Source: Parus major
Lineage: Eukaryota; Chordata; Aves; Passeriformes; Paridae
Reading direction: 5' to 3'
Assembly (NCBI RefSeq): GCF_001522545.3
Contig: NC_031783.1
Coordinates: forward strand, 2,207,790 to 2,271,789
Length of the DNA stretch: 64,000 bases
Made by a program: the position numbers and the translations under genes. Below the pieces are notes generated by a model. That model searched no databases and was not told where the DNA came from. It worked only from the letters and a program-made list of their open reading frames with translations. This document shows positions 38,860 through 51,600 of the stretch, piece by piece (position 1 is the first letter of the stretch; each line of letters begins with the position of its first letter).

Positions 38860-41800
38860 GTGAGTTGTCCTCTCAAAGCCCAGCAGCATGGATCTCAGAG
38901 CAGAGATGGGAAAACCTTATGGGCTTGTTTATGCACTGCTTTACATATTTACATATGTATGGGTGTGTATACATGGAGTGACAAAACAGAGTTTGAGGGA
39001 GGAAAAATTTACCAAGTCAAATGCCTCACTCCCCATTTAGCAAACAATCCCTAAAATACAGTGAGCACTTTGCAAAGGTGATTTCAAATAAATATTTCTA
39101 TTTGTTTCAGGACTGAGAGGTCAGTGATGCTTTTTCAATGGTCTGGATTTTTTTTTGGGCGGGGGGAAATATGATTTATGCAGCTACTGCAACTCCTGTG
39201 ATTTTCTGCTCTTGCTGCTTCTGCTGTTCCTGTGTCATGAAGGTCATGTACCTGAGAGCCTTTTCATGATTATTCAACAGACATTCCTGCAAAAGATAAT
39301 TGGATTGTTTCTGTGATGGGAGAAAATGCTCTGGTGGGCTGCAAGATGGGTTTATCTGCTTGCTCTAGAAACCTATATCTGGAGCTGAGGGCAATGATTT
39401 GTATGGTTTCAGCCTGGAGGAATGATGACACTTTGTTATGTTCACACCTCTCACAAGATCTCTTGACAAGGAAATCTGTGAAACAATGTGTATTGCTTCA
39501 GAGCTTTGCTGTTACTCTCCATCTTCCATCTCAGAACAGATTGGCCAAACAACAGATGTCTATTCTCTCTTTTCATTTGTGCTAAGATTTCCTTCTCCTG
39601 GGCTGCTTAAGGTGGGCACAAAGTCAGAGCCAGGGGTGGCCATCTGCAGGTCCTTGTCCTTACACTTCAGTGTGGTCAGACCTGACTGGATCTCTTCAAT
39701 GCAGGTTTGAGACTTGGCTGGCAGAGTTGATGTGGGGATAATTTTCATTTTGCTTCATTTTTACTGCTTCTCATTTTTTTTTGGATTAGAAGAGAGAGCA
39801 TGAGTAGGGCACCTTTACCCTGCTTCTGCTCCCAGTTTTAAGATTTAGAAGTAAAATTAAGATTTAATTCTTAAGATTAAGAAGTAAAAACACTGGGTTA
39901 CAGGTGAGATCAGCTGGAGGGCTGACCCAAACAGATGGTCCAAAGTCGAGTGAGCTCCTCAGAGAGCAGGCCAGGCCTGTTTAGCTACAGGAGGGAGCTG
40001 TAGCCATCTTTATCTCTCCCCAAAATATGCACTGAGTGTGGTTTGACAGCATCCAAGTTGCTGGTGGTATGTTTCTATTCCTTCTCCTGTGTAAGAAAGA
40101 ATATATTTGGCATCCTGCTGGCACCAGTTTTCAGCTCCCTCTTGCCTTTCAGCGAAGGCAATGGCAGATAAGGCAGGAAAATACATCTTAGAGTTGGGGG
40201 GAGCTGTACAGATAAACCTGTGAGTGCTGCCCAGGATGTGGTCGTGCAGAGGTCCAGGTGTGGCAGTGACAGCAACTCCTTCATTTCAAGCAGAGAAGGA
40301 AGAAGAATGTGCCAAGTGGAGCAGGATTGCTGAGCTGCCTGTGTGGAGCAGAAGGGAGAGAGGAGGGATGAAGCCAAGCAGTGAAGCTGTGGCTGCTGTT
40401 CTGAGAGACAGTGAGGATGCTTTGGGAATGCCAGACAGCAGAGGAGGCTGTGACTGAGGACTGAAACTGCAGTGAAGGATGGGTCTGACCCACCTGCAGC
40501 TGGGGCTTGATGGCATTGTTATGTACAAACTTGGGGTGCTGCTTGTTCAAGTGATCCAGGTGCAAAATGAAGTCTGTGGTTAAGGATCAGCTCTGTTAGG
40601 TGTTTTCTGACCTGTGGGGTGATTTACATCACACAAGGGCAGGTACAGCTGCACCACTCTTCCTGAGCAGCTGGCATGTGATGTGGAACACGTTGCTGTC
40701 CCACCATACTTTGTCTCTGATTTTCTGCCCTGGGACTATTGCTGGGTATTAATTTGCTGGGTATTAATTGCTATTTAGAATATCCTGAGCAGAAGGGATT
40801 CACAAGGATCATTGCAGTCCAGCAGCTCCTGGTCCTTGAAATGTTTAATTGCTGAGTGAAAGTCTGTAGAGTGCTAAAGTAGCAGAGCAGCATGGCTGAG
40901 AGTGAGAGAAGGAGATACTAAAAGCTTCTCAGAAGAGCATCTCAGACAAGTGCCAGCTCAGATTCAGCTGCCTTGGATACCCTGTTGTGCTACAGATACT
41001 GTGGAGTTTGTGTCTAGAGGTGCCTGGTTTTACTCATCACCCTCAGCACTGCAGCTCTGGCCAGGGATTTCCTAAGTGGCCTCAGAGCTGTGATTCCTGA
41101 GCCTGCCTTGCCCCAGTGCTCTGATGCTGCAGTGAAATCTGGATGAGCCCAAGCCCAGGTTTCCCTGTGATCCCATGAGCATCCAGCTGGTGGATGCAGA
41201 AGCCCTGTCACAGTGGGGACCATGGAGCAGTTGTGTGAGCATTGGTTTAAAACCTGTTTTAAGGCTGTAGAGCACCCCCAGCTCTCCCAGCACAGGCAGG
41301 TTGAGGGATTCCTGACTCCACAGCTCGCTCTTGAGGGTAATGTGCACCTCTCTCTGCTGGGGAGATGCACTGAATTATGGGGTCATTTGGCTTGGAAGGA
41401 CTTTAAAGCCCATCTGGTCCCACCCCCTCCCACACCCTCCACCATCCCAGGCTGCTCCAAGCCCTGTCCAGCCTGGCCTTGGACATTTCCAGGGATCCAG
41501 GGGCAGCCACAGCTTCTCTGGGCAAACCTGTGACAGTGTTTCTCCACTCCCATTGTAAAAAATTTCTTCCTTATAGCAAATCTAAATTGCCCCTCTTCTG
41601 CTTTAAGTATATATGTATATTAAAAAACCCCCACAAGGTACAACTGCAGTTTGATCACAGATCATGCACAGTTTTTGAAAAGGAGTGGGTTTCTTTTTTA
41701 CAGCTTTTGGTTTTTTCGTGAGGGTTTTTTTTCAAGCCTGCAGCTTGCTGGTAGGGTCTGGAGATAATAATTTGCAAAAGAATCATGACTTACATGCCGA

Positions 41801-44192
41801 CTGTTTTAAATACAAAGCTGTAAATGGTGTCAGTGTAGGAGGAGATGACTCCAGCTCTGCAAAAGAGACTTAAGTAGGAGAGGCAAAATTACAGGCAAGT
41901 TGAAATATTTTTATTTTAAAGGGAATAAGTGGCTATATTGGATGCAAAGGATGACTTTCACATTTTGGGCTTGAACGGATGTTCTAGAGGACAAGTTCGG
42001 TAAAGGAAAGTCAGGAAGGGAGAGTGCAACAGTAACTGATCCATGAAAGGAATTGTATTTCCTCCTCTGGTGTATCTGTAGTTCATTTAACTCCAAACCT
42101 TGTTGCAGTTTGAATGTCAATAAGATGTGTTTACATTAATAAAATGGTGAACACAGAGGGTAGAAACTCTGAGTAAATCTATAATAGCAGGTGTTTTTTT
42201 GAATGAAAACACTCTACCCTGCCTAAGTGGTTTTGGTGTCAGTTTATCTTCCCTATCATCTTTTATGACATGCCTCACTTGACAGGGAATCATAAGCTGT
42301 TGTAAAAATGTTTTAATGATTGCTTGGTATGAAAACAGAAAGTCCTTTGCTTGTCTTGGTTTGCTGGAAGTGCATTAATGTTTTATTCATGGACTGAGGT
42401 CACAGCACACGGAGCCTGTGAATGCCTGCAATAGAGAAGGAAGTTAATGATGTTGACTTGAACACATGGGGAAAGTCAGAGGAACTTCTGCCTCTTCTCA
42501 AAGGTCAGGCTGCTTTTCCAAGCCCTTTGTCTTCTGGCTTAACCCCAGGAGCCGAGTGTTGGAGGTGGTCTTGCTGATTTATTAGCAGGATCAAACAGGG
42601 AGTGGTTTCTTTATTTTCTGTTAGAAATAATTTGTTTTTTGTCACCATTACCTGACTTCTGCCATGGATAAATCTAAATCTAACTCCTAGAGGGTTAGGT
42701 AACAAGGCTTGTTAGCCCACTGCCGATTCATTTTTTAGGCCATCTAGTAATGCCTTCCGCCAAGTGGCCAAGACTTTTGTGATAGTTTGTCAGATTATTT
42801 TTAAACAAAACCATTTGAGAACCAAGTTCATAGTTTCTTCAGCTGTGTTGGTATTTGTTCAGACTGCAGAGGTTCAGAACTGGATGTAAATTGCTTATTC
42901 TAATGCCAGGTTAAGAAAGTCAGAGTAATTTCAGTGCCCAGCCTGGACTGTGTCCCTGAGGAACATCAGGCAGGATGGTCTGCTGGCTGCTGAGGAAGCT
43001 CAAGGTCCTACATGAAAGCCTTTGGGAGGCACTGGTGAGTGGTTAGATGTCACAGGGAGAGTGAGCTGGGAGAAACATCTGAAAATTAAACATGCTGGGT
43101 ATTTTCAGGTGGGACATCAAAAGTGGAAAAGGAGAATTAGGTGAAAAGTTAGTTCTGAAAAGACTTAAGATGCTGCTCTCTGAAATGGGGAATGAACCTG
43201 AAGGCTGAAGTTGTTGGTTTGGACTAGAGAGGCTTGAACGTGTCCAGAACAAACAGACAAAATTAACATGGGATGTTGAGTTTGTGACAAAAGACTCAAG
43301 TTCTTGCTGGAAAACTTGCTGTGATGTTTAGTAGCAGACTTTGGTGAGCCTGGTCACAGTGAACATCTCCAGAACAGAGGAGCTGCCAAGAGGGCTCAGG
43401 CTCAGGGTCCCTCTGAGCAGGATTCTGCCTGAACACTGCCAGCACTGGAGAAGAGAGTGAAGAACTTGGAAGATACAATTCCAGGATTCATTCCCCTAAA
43501 AAAGATGGCATTTTAACTTGAAGGAATTAGCTTGTTTTAAAAGCTCAAGTGCAATATTTTAGGTTGCTTCCAAAATGCACAACCTGGAACTAGTGCAAAT
43601 CCTGATGGTTTTGCTTTCCTCGTTCCCTGTGACATTTGCTGAGTGTTTGGCTCCAGCAATGTACTATAGCCTGAGCTTCCCTCTCCTTTCTTAGGGCTCT
43701 GTATGAAAAATCATTTTCCTTTATTCATTTCAGATTTGTAGCTTTCCATTTCCCTGGATTGTTCATAATTCATCATGGTGTTTCATGCTTTTTCTGGATT
43801 TTGCTGCATTTTGTGCTGTCTTCTCTCCTAATGGCATTCAGATCCCTATGCAGACAGGTTTCACACAGGAAAATTGCACTTCTCCTGCTACAGAGTGTTT
43901 TATTCCTCCTGGGGAGGTCCTTTGCCTGTGCAGGGTGATTACACTGTATCTGTGATCTTACACTAGTGAAGCTTTCCTGGATTAGATTTAGCTTCAGCAA
44001 ACAGCAAATCTGTGATTTATTTTTGAAATGGTGCATTCTGTTCCAGTCAAATTTTGCTCCCTGCCTCCCATTCTGTAGCTTTGTTTATCTTTGAACCGTG
44101 CTGCAAGTTTACAAGTGGACTGAATTACAAATTGCATCATACTACAAGGACACCAGAACATTCCTGGCTAAAATTCTTTTGTCTCATTTCAG
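38860..44192 (+). other. ADCY9 intron between C1a-end exon and CPSC exon
   Basis: A 5.3-kb GT-AG intron (gtgagt ... atttcag). It contains one antisense CR1 tail at 41371-41607 and otherwise unique AT-rich DNA. If the donor is not used, the frame runs 65 codons into the intron before a stop. No further exon was recognised. Confidence 0.88.
41371..41607 (-). mobile_element. CR1 LINE 3' fragment, antisense, in ADCY9 intron
   Basis: It begins 'tgaattatggggtcatttgg' and continues 'cttggaaggactttaaagcc', then 'ctccaagccctgtccagcct'. It ends in 'aaatttcttccttatagcaa' and 'ctaaattgcccctcttctgc', typical CR1 sequence from before the tail. Confidence 0.9.
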
Positions 44193-44297
44193 CCTTGCCC
44201 TTCATGTAGTACCACCCTTGCTCCCCACTGCGATGTCAGCATAGATGAAGGAGCTATCCAAAATGGTTGTCAGGATGAGCATAAAAACAGTATGAAG
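44193..44297 (+). CDS. ADCY9: ADCY9 coding exon: C1b linker with CPSC motif
   Basis: This is a 105-nt exon of 35 whole codons, phase 0 at both ends, so skipping it would keep the frame. The acceptor is 'ctcatttcag' and the donor 'gtaact', a weaker donor than the neighbours. The product starts PCPSCSTTLAPHC and ends with QNGCQDEHKNSMK, which matches the C1b linker of ADCY9. The 3' half (NGCQDEHKNS) is conserved with mammals as I remember them. The middle is diverged and acidic, and the CPSC pair is kept. It is too short to appear among long open frames, and it was found by scanning the interval between the flanking exons for linker homology. The in-frame size, weak donor and diverged sequence make it a candidate cassette exon, but nothing in the sequence shows that it is skipped. 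Confidence 0.93.
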
Positions 44298-47200
44298 GTA
44301 ACTGAAGTATTTCTCACTTCCCTCTTTCCCTTATTTCTCTGCTTCCCTCAGCTTTCTTATTTTTGCACCACTATTCCTTTATCCAAGCCATTAAGCAGCA
44401 GAACTGATTTTGATTTTTGAATTATGTTCAAAAATTTAGTTGAGTCCCCCTGCCCCAATTTTCAAAATTTTTAGTAATTCTGTGAGCTCCACTTGTTCCA
44501 GAGAAGGACCTAAAATTTGGACTCTTTAAACTATGCTGATGGTACCCAAAGAGGGAGGCCCAGTGAGCACTACCACACTCTCCATCCTCACACCAGTGGG
44601 TGTCACCTCACCACAAGTTCTGTGTCTTGCCAGTGTCTCCTGCATCACTGCTCTGACAGAGGTCATTCCTGTTCACACACAAAATTCACAGCTTTAAGTC
44701 AGTTTGTATCCTTTCCTGACCGACAGAAACCGCCTCTTTCATGTTCCTTGTGCTGCTGCCACGCTTGCTTTCCTTGCCTGTTGCTCAGATATTCTCACTA
44801 AGCCACCTACTCCTGTGCCAGACACTGCCAGTCTGCTGTCCTGTTCATGGCCCTCACAGCCTCTCTGCTCTGCCTGTGGCCTCTCACTGTTCCCTGAATG
44901 TTAAGCTAAATGCAGACTGAGGATCAGTGCTTATTAACTGCTTGTTACATATTCAAAAAATATAATGTTTTCCCTCCTTGAGGAGAATCACTCCGTAGAT
45001 ATGCTCTGAGACAGTGATCTTGTTCTTCATGTCTGTCCTACAGCTCTTCTTGCCTGTAAGAAGCTGACTGAAAAGCTTGCCAGCACTGTTGCCACTGCTG
45101 AGCCACCACATTAATCTGTGTTGTCCCTCTCTGTCTGTACTTGACCTGTTGTCTCATGCTTAAACTGCAAGCTCAGAAGCAGGGCCTGCCTTACAGGGCT
45201 GGAGGGGTGTGTTACACAGCAGTTCTGTGCCAGAGTTCCAGGAAACAGCCTAAGAAAAGAATAAAATCATGATCCCTTGAGCCCTGAGGGAGGTGTCAGC
45301 AGGGACTTGTCTCAAACCAGCTTGAGATCTTTTAAGACAGAGAACATGTGGGAGATCTGCCTGGGCTGCCAAGATGGTAGGCAGGAGATGCTTCTTCTCC
45401 AGGTGGCCCCTGCCCACGTGCAGGGATCTCCAAGAACCAACTGAAGAGGGATTGTCCTTAGCTACCAACTGCTTGGTTTAAGTTGCTTCCTACTGTAGCT
45501 GCATTGGCTTTGTGTGTGTGAATCAGCAAGTCATCTGACCTTCCCTGGAGGAGATTTGTATACAGAGCTGAGGAAGAGGTCTGTAATTCCACTGGAGGAA
45601 TTCCAGTGGAGCCCAAGTCGCACATCCTTCTTGGGTTTGGTTCAGTTATTGCTCAGCCAAAAATGGGAACAGTGTCATGGCCATCAGTCTGGGATGCTTG
45701 TTCAACTGAAAACTCAAAGAATAGCCACATGCACAAAGTTGCTGTGGCATTGGATTCCCAAGACTTCCTTGAAGCCTCAGCTCTCTTGGGAAGAAGAGCC
45801 AAAAGCCTCTACCCATCTCTGTTCCCTTCCCACACCACATGCTGCACTCATGTCCCTGTCTTTAGGGAATGTTAATGATGTTTAATCATATCCTTGGACT
45901 TGAGTGGCTCCCAACAGCCTCTGGAGCTTCCTTGTCTCTTGATGAGAGGAAACTCCACGCTGAGCCTCCAAGTTCCCAGGGAAACCCTACAGCCTGTTAC
46001 CTTCGGAAGTACCAGTAACGTCAAAGCTAACAACATTTAATAAATAGGGATTTTTTTTTCCTACACAAACAGTTTCATACTCTAATCCCTGCCTGTTGAG
46101 ATTAACAGAGCACAGAGAAACCTTGAGCTGACTGAAGGGAAGAATTTTCTTGGGGATTTGAGCCTTTGCCAAGGAACTAAAGAGAAAGTCCGTGCTGACC
46201 TTCTGTGAAAGAGAGAAATTTTCACTGCATTTTTCAGATGATCTTGAGGAATAGCAGGGAAAGCAGACTGTGCATAGGAGTCCAAATCTTGTATTTGAGC
46301 TGATCATAGCAAAAACTGTGGGTTCTTGTTTACTGCTTTTTAACAAGTGGTTGGAGTGGTGAGGAAGAGGAGAAAGATTGTTTCATACTGTGACTTTCAG
46401 TTTTTCTTCAGGCCTCAGGTTGTTCTGGGAAATGCTCTGAGCAAATATAGTCCTTAGCATAAGTTAAAAAAAAACAACCCACCAAACAATGAAGGCTCTT
46501 CACTAAGAGCTGGTTGGTCAATTTATTTGGTTTCCCTTTGCTAGTCCTCCTCACCTCAAAACCAGAGGCGTTTACCCTGGCTCTGGAGGATGCTCCATAG
46601 CCCTGTTCCCTCTGGGATGACCTGGCAGACATGTAGGAGGAGCTGCTCAATGTTTTTTCTCTTAGAAAAGAACCTGGTGACCTTTTTTATGTGAGAAGTT
46701 CTTGTGCCTCTGCCTTACAGGAGTGTCCCTCTGTCCTGGGGCTCTTGGTGTGCCCCTGCTGGGATCTGTGGCTGAAATCCCCTTTCCCCTCTGGTGATTA
46801 TGGTCTGCAGCAAAGCATTGGCAGCACACCAAGGAAACCACCCCATTTCCTATTCCTTCCTCAGCTGCTGTCACTGTGCTGGGAGCACCTGCAAGCTGCC
46901 GAAACAACTGTTGGGAGGGCTAGAAGGGACCAGACTGGGAATCTTTCCATCTCCTGGCTCCCAGCACGTGGCTCTCGGGCTCACACCTCTGCTGGGGCAG
47001 CCCACAGGGTGGGGATCCCACATCCCCCTGGGAGGGAGGGAGGAAGGGGAAGCACAACCCACCTCCCTCCTGCTTTTCCTGTAGCTCCAGGGAACCATTC
47101 CAACACACCTTGTTATGGCTTTAGCTCTGGAGGTTGTGGCTGTGACAGGAGCCAAGCTCAAGTGCTTCCTGGCTCTGCCCTGTACAGGGTTTTCCTGCTG

Positions 47201-48441
47201 CCCCCTCAGTCTTTTATCTTCCTTGGCAGTGTCTGAACCTTTCCCTTCACCTGTGTTCACTTGCCTCCCTTGCTTCACAGGACAGATCACTCAAGGAAAT
47301 GGAATTGATTTGGCATGGGCAGCCAGAAAGCAGATATTTTTTAACTTTAGCTGAGTTGATTTTACAATGTCAGTAACATATTTCAGCACATGGTTGGGGT
47401 GGTGATGATATTTATGGTATTTATTTATGGTCACTGTGATGACATCCAAGAATAGTCTTCTGGAGGAGCTTGTCACTTCTGTACAAGCAGGAATGGAGAA
47501 ACTTCTGTCATGAGTGGGCTTCAGGATGAGGATAAATGCTACATGATAAGTGATAAGATATGGAGGGGGGAAGATGAACACTCAAATATGCCAAGTTTGC
47601 TCTATGTTTGCATTTGAAAATGATCCTGACTAACTGCAGTTCATTTTCATTCTAACCACACTTAGCTGTCTAATTCTTTTGGAATTGCTTCAGTACATAT
47701 TGGTCTAGGTCAAACAAAATGTAAAAGAGGGAACTTCAGGCTCCACGAAAATAGAATGATTTTTATTTAAAAGTAATTTGTGTTCTCCAATGGCAGCAGC
47801 ATTGGTGGTACTGTGTACCTAAGCCATGTGGCAAGCTGTTGTCAGAATTAAAGCTTGATTAAGAGGAAGGCAAAGGAAAACCAGAAAAAAGAAGTATGTC
47901 TTAGAGAAGGAAATGCAGTTTAATTTGCAGGAGTTTTTGTTGTAGGATGAGATGTACAAAAGGGCTCTTCCCACAGGTGGGGGAGAGGGGGAACCTCTGG
48001 GAAAGCAGCAGACCCACAGTGGTCAGGGGAAGGATCAGCAAAGGCTGGCAGAGAGAGCTGTCCATTGACCCAGGGAGAGTCAGCACAGATTAAATGTGTA
48101 TTTAAAAAGCTTTTTCAAAGAATCATAACGCTAAGATGAGTGAATGAAATTGGGGCTTGTGGTTGGTTGACACTGGCTGTGTGAAAATGCACTTTGTTTT
48201 CTGCTCCTTGGGGAGTTGTTTCATAAAAAGCACAAAGGTGTCACCTAAAGAGGCACAAGAGAGGTGTGGGAGATACATCCACAGGAAATGGGGGTGGATT
48301 CAAGGCAGGGGGAGTTTGGTCTTTGTGGTCAGGGCAAGCTCAGGGTGCTGAGAGCTTCTCTCAGGTTTTGCTCCTTACATTCTCTTCTGTCTGTTGTTAA
48401 CCCTGACATTCCCTGGCTGTGTTTTGCTCTCTGTTGTCCAG
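44298..48441 (+). other. ADCY9 intron between CPSC exon and conserved C1b exon
   Basis: A 4.1-kb GT-AG intron (gtaact ... gtccag). It contains a pyrimidine-rich unique block (about 44520-45230) whose end, 'aaactgcaagctcagaagcag', resembles the tails of old SINE/LINE-type repeats, but the match is too weak to name. A GC-richer unique stretch lies at about 46680-47290. No exon was recognised. Confidence 0.85.
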
Positions 48442-48659
48442 GCTCCAGGAGGACACAGTCCAAAGACTCAGAATGGACTTCTGAGTCCTCCCCAGGAGGA
48501 GAAGCTCAGCAACAGCCAAACCTCGCTGTATGAAATGCTGCAGGAGAAGGGGCGCTGGGGCGGGGTGAGCCTGGATCAGTCAGCTCTGCTCCCTCTGAGG
48601 TTCAAAAACATCAGAGAAAAGACAGATGCCCACTTTGTGGATGTGATTAAAGAAGACAG
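48442..48659 (+). CDS. ADCY9: ADCY9 coding exon: conserved C1b core
   Basis: This 218-nt exon has the acceptor 'gttgtccag' and the donor 'gtaagg'. It starts in phase 0 and ends two bases into a serine codon (AG) that is completed by the next exon. The 72 full codons begin APGGHSPKTQNG and include LLSPPQEEKLSNSQTSLYE, LQEKGRWGGVSLDQSALLPL and a conserved end, RFKNIREKTDAHFVDVIKED. This is the most conserved part of the isoform-specific C1b region, with only scattered substitutions relative to mammals. The SPPQ and NSQTS stretches are Ser/Thr-rich and could be phosphorylated, but no kinase can be assigned from sequence alone. If the donor is not used, the open frame stops almost immediately (TAA overlaps the donor), so intron retention would truncate the enzyme before the second membrane cassette. 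Confidence 0.96.
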
Positions 48660-51600
48660 GTAAGGAGAATGGAGCAGTGTAAAATCCTGTAAAGGTGAGA
48701 AGGCAGTAGTGGGGTCTCATATCTTTACTATTTGTGTGCTTTTGTCTGATTTCAGTGATTATTGTCAACATATAGCCCGTTATAAGTTTCCTGATTTTAG
48801 TCTTTATTCTGCTTAAACAACAGTAAGAACTTGATATCAGAAGCTTTCTGTTTAAAATAAGTAAAACCAGTTTTTCATTGCTTCCATGGTGAACAGTCCT
48901 CCTGTCAGTCCTCCTTCAGTCGAGTCTTCAGAAGGGAAATTGCTCTTTAAATTACTCATCACGCAGTTGAGCTCCATTTTATAATGCAAAGTCCTCTTAA
49001 TGCATGTAGTGTGTACCTTCCTCTGCAATTCAAGGTGTGACATAAAATCTGAACCACAAAACTCAAATTTTTTTATAGTAAAAGAAAAACATCTGATAAT
49101 GTGACTAATCATGAAATCCTACTGGGCTTGGAAGCAGAATTAATAGGAGTGAATTCTCATGGCCTTACTATCTACTTAGATATTGGAAAATCACTTTCTC
49201 TCTCTGTTTCAAACAAAAAAGCTTATTTTGAGCAGAGGAAATACTCAAAATTTAGCAGTGTGGGATTTTTATCAACACACAACCATACCTCCATTATGGC
49301 AGTGACTTGACTGGAGCAGCTAAACTGGTAGCTTGAGTTTGTTATTATTTATGGCTATTTTTATTTTTGTTTCATTGTTTCCACTCATATTTGAGGGTAT
49401 TTTATCTAAATATCCTTGAAACTGAGTTCTCTTATGGACTCAGCTGTTTGGAACAGGAACACCATCACTGTTATGGAAACATGGCTCAGACAGGGAGAGG
49501 AGAGAGGGAGGGACAGGAGTCCCTCTCCAGTTTCTTCCCTAGATTTTCTCAGTTTACCTTTCTCCTGTTGCCAATTTGAGTCAAAATTTAGGGTTCTTTA
49601 TTGTTTTTCTTGGTATGTGATCTGTCATTAGTGGCTGAGAATAAAGGTTTAGCTGATATTTCCAAATATTAGAAAATAAACAGTTTTGGAATGTCCAAAA
49701 GTTGGCAGAAATCAGCCAGAACAAATAGGAATTTTGTTTAAAATGTAACCAGCACTCTGCAAACTCTAAGTTATAGAAGTAGCTGAATTTATGCAGTTGG
49801 TCTGCTGAAGATACCTCACCCAAGTTCTTGTGTTTTCCTCCTCCACTCCCAAAATGGGTAATTTTTTCTGATTTGGAAGGAGTACCATGATTTGAGATCA
49901 GTCAAAGCCTGGCTTTTTTTTGGTCCCAATTAAATATCATCATTACCATATTAAGTGGGCCATTTCTTGTTGCCAAGGAAACTTCTCTGCTGAGTTCAGT
50001 TCATGTAAACATAACTTTCCAAAAATAATCTTCTGATTAATTAGATCTATGCAAAATGCTTTAAGCCTACCAGTTTACACTGATTTTTTTCAACATTTCT
50101 CAATGAGAAATTATATGGAATAAGCCATTTAAAAAATGTTCTTGGTCCCCTTCTGTAAAACAGAATTGTTGGTCTTGATGAATCCAATATCTGTGAGGAT
50201 CTTTGAATGAGGAATTTGAGGTGTCTCAGGGAGGAGACCAAACTTCCTCGTGGTCATTTTACAGGAATCCCCATTTTTAATGAGTTTTGCTGTGTTGGTT
50301 TGATGCTGTTGCAAAGCCAAGTGATTTTCCCTAAGCACTGAGCAGTGATTTCCACTGCAGAGCACTTGGATATAAATTCCTGTTAACAGAAAATACTTAA
50401 CCCAGGTATGGTGATAAAGTGCATAAATTAATCCCACAGGCTTCCTGCAGAGCTGGGAAGGGTTAAACATATCCTGGGGGGATTCAGGAGCCTGGACACT
50501 GCATTAGGAAGCTGCCTGGAGCTAGCTGGGAGGAAATGCTTCACACTGGGGATATTGAGCTCAGCTGTGTGGCTGGGAGTTTTTTGCATGCCAAGATTTC
50601 ACCTTGGAGCTGATACCTCGGCACAATTCCAATGTTCTTTAAAAATAATATTAATAAAGACAGTATTAGTGTGGTGTGTTTGTATTAGTACATTATAAAA
50701 GGATCCTTTTATGAAAGTTTCCAGTTCTTACAGCTTGATTATCTGTATTTAACAAACAGTGAATCCTTTCAGCTTCCAGTCTGCCTTTACTTCTGTAAAA
50801 ATCCTGTTCCTTCTTCACTGTAACCTGCACATTACTGTGTTCTTTAAAAAAGAACCTGTAGGGTAAGAGTATAGAATGTTTGAGCTTTATTTCACTGGGA
50901 ATATCCTCAAAGGATTTTTGGTTTGGGGATTTTTGTTTCCAGCAAAAATTAGGTATACCTTAGGCTATAAACCTTCTGAAGTACAAGAAGCAAATACTCG
51001 TGTGCTGACCAGGGCAGTACTCACAATGATCTCTCCAGACTTCCAGAGCTGAATCTCAGGCATGTATGAAGCTCCCCCAGAACTGGGTTCTGTGCATCCC
51101 ATCATCTCCTCCTTGGGGCAGTTTCTTGTTTAAATATTGTTTAAATACTTTTTCATTATTTTTAAATTTCTTTGTTTCTTTCATTTCCCATTTCTCAGTC
51201 TTGCTTGATCTGGGGAACACCCTGTGCTGGGAGGCAAAGGCCTCCTGGAAAGCAGATTATGTACTTGACTGTTTCATCAAGTGGGATCTTCCTTTGGAGA
51301 CAGAATGAGCTGACAGGGAGCTGAGAAGGGCCTGGGAGTGCTGCCTTCACCCTGGTTCCATCGTGTTCCACCTTCTGTTTCATGCTGTACTGTGGAGCTG
51401 GACTGTTCCTCCTACATCCTTAACCAGCACAACAGCACCATCACCAACTCTGTTGAGCTTCCCTGCAGGAAGAAAGGGGATTCAACAGTACTTAAGGGGA
51501 AAAAAACACAAAATCTTTCAAAATTTTTATTTTAAGATGCTCTTAGAAATGTCTAAGAAAGGTGAGGAATGAAGACAAGGAAGAATGAAAGAGAGAGGGG

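Noticed and set aside
44520..45230. A possible ancient SINE/LINE remnant
   Set aside because: Only a short tail-like phrase near 45165 resembles known old repeats, which is not enough to call a mobile element without a library search.
45588..45610. A small hairpin (9-bp arms tccactgga/tccagtgga with a 5-bp loop)
   Set aside because: It is intronic and short, with no miRNA-like length and no T-run or partner feature. Such hairpins are expected by chance in 64 kb.
46691..47290. Frames of 181 (+) and 139 (-) residues in a GC-richer stretch
   Set aside because: The local GC content lowers stop-codon frequency. I see no domain, homology or fitting splice phase between the flanking ADCY9 exons.
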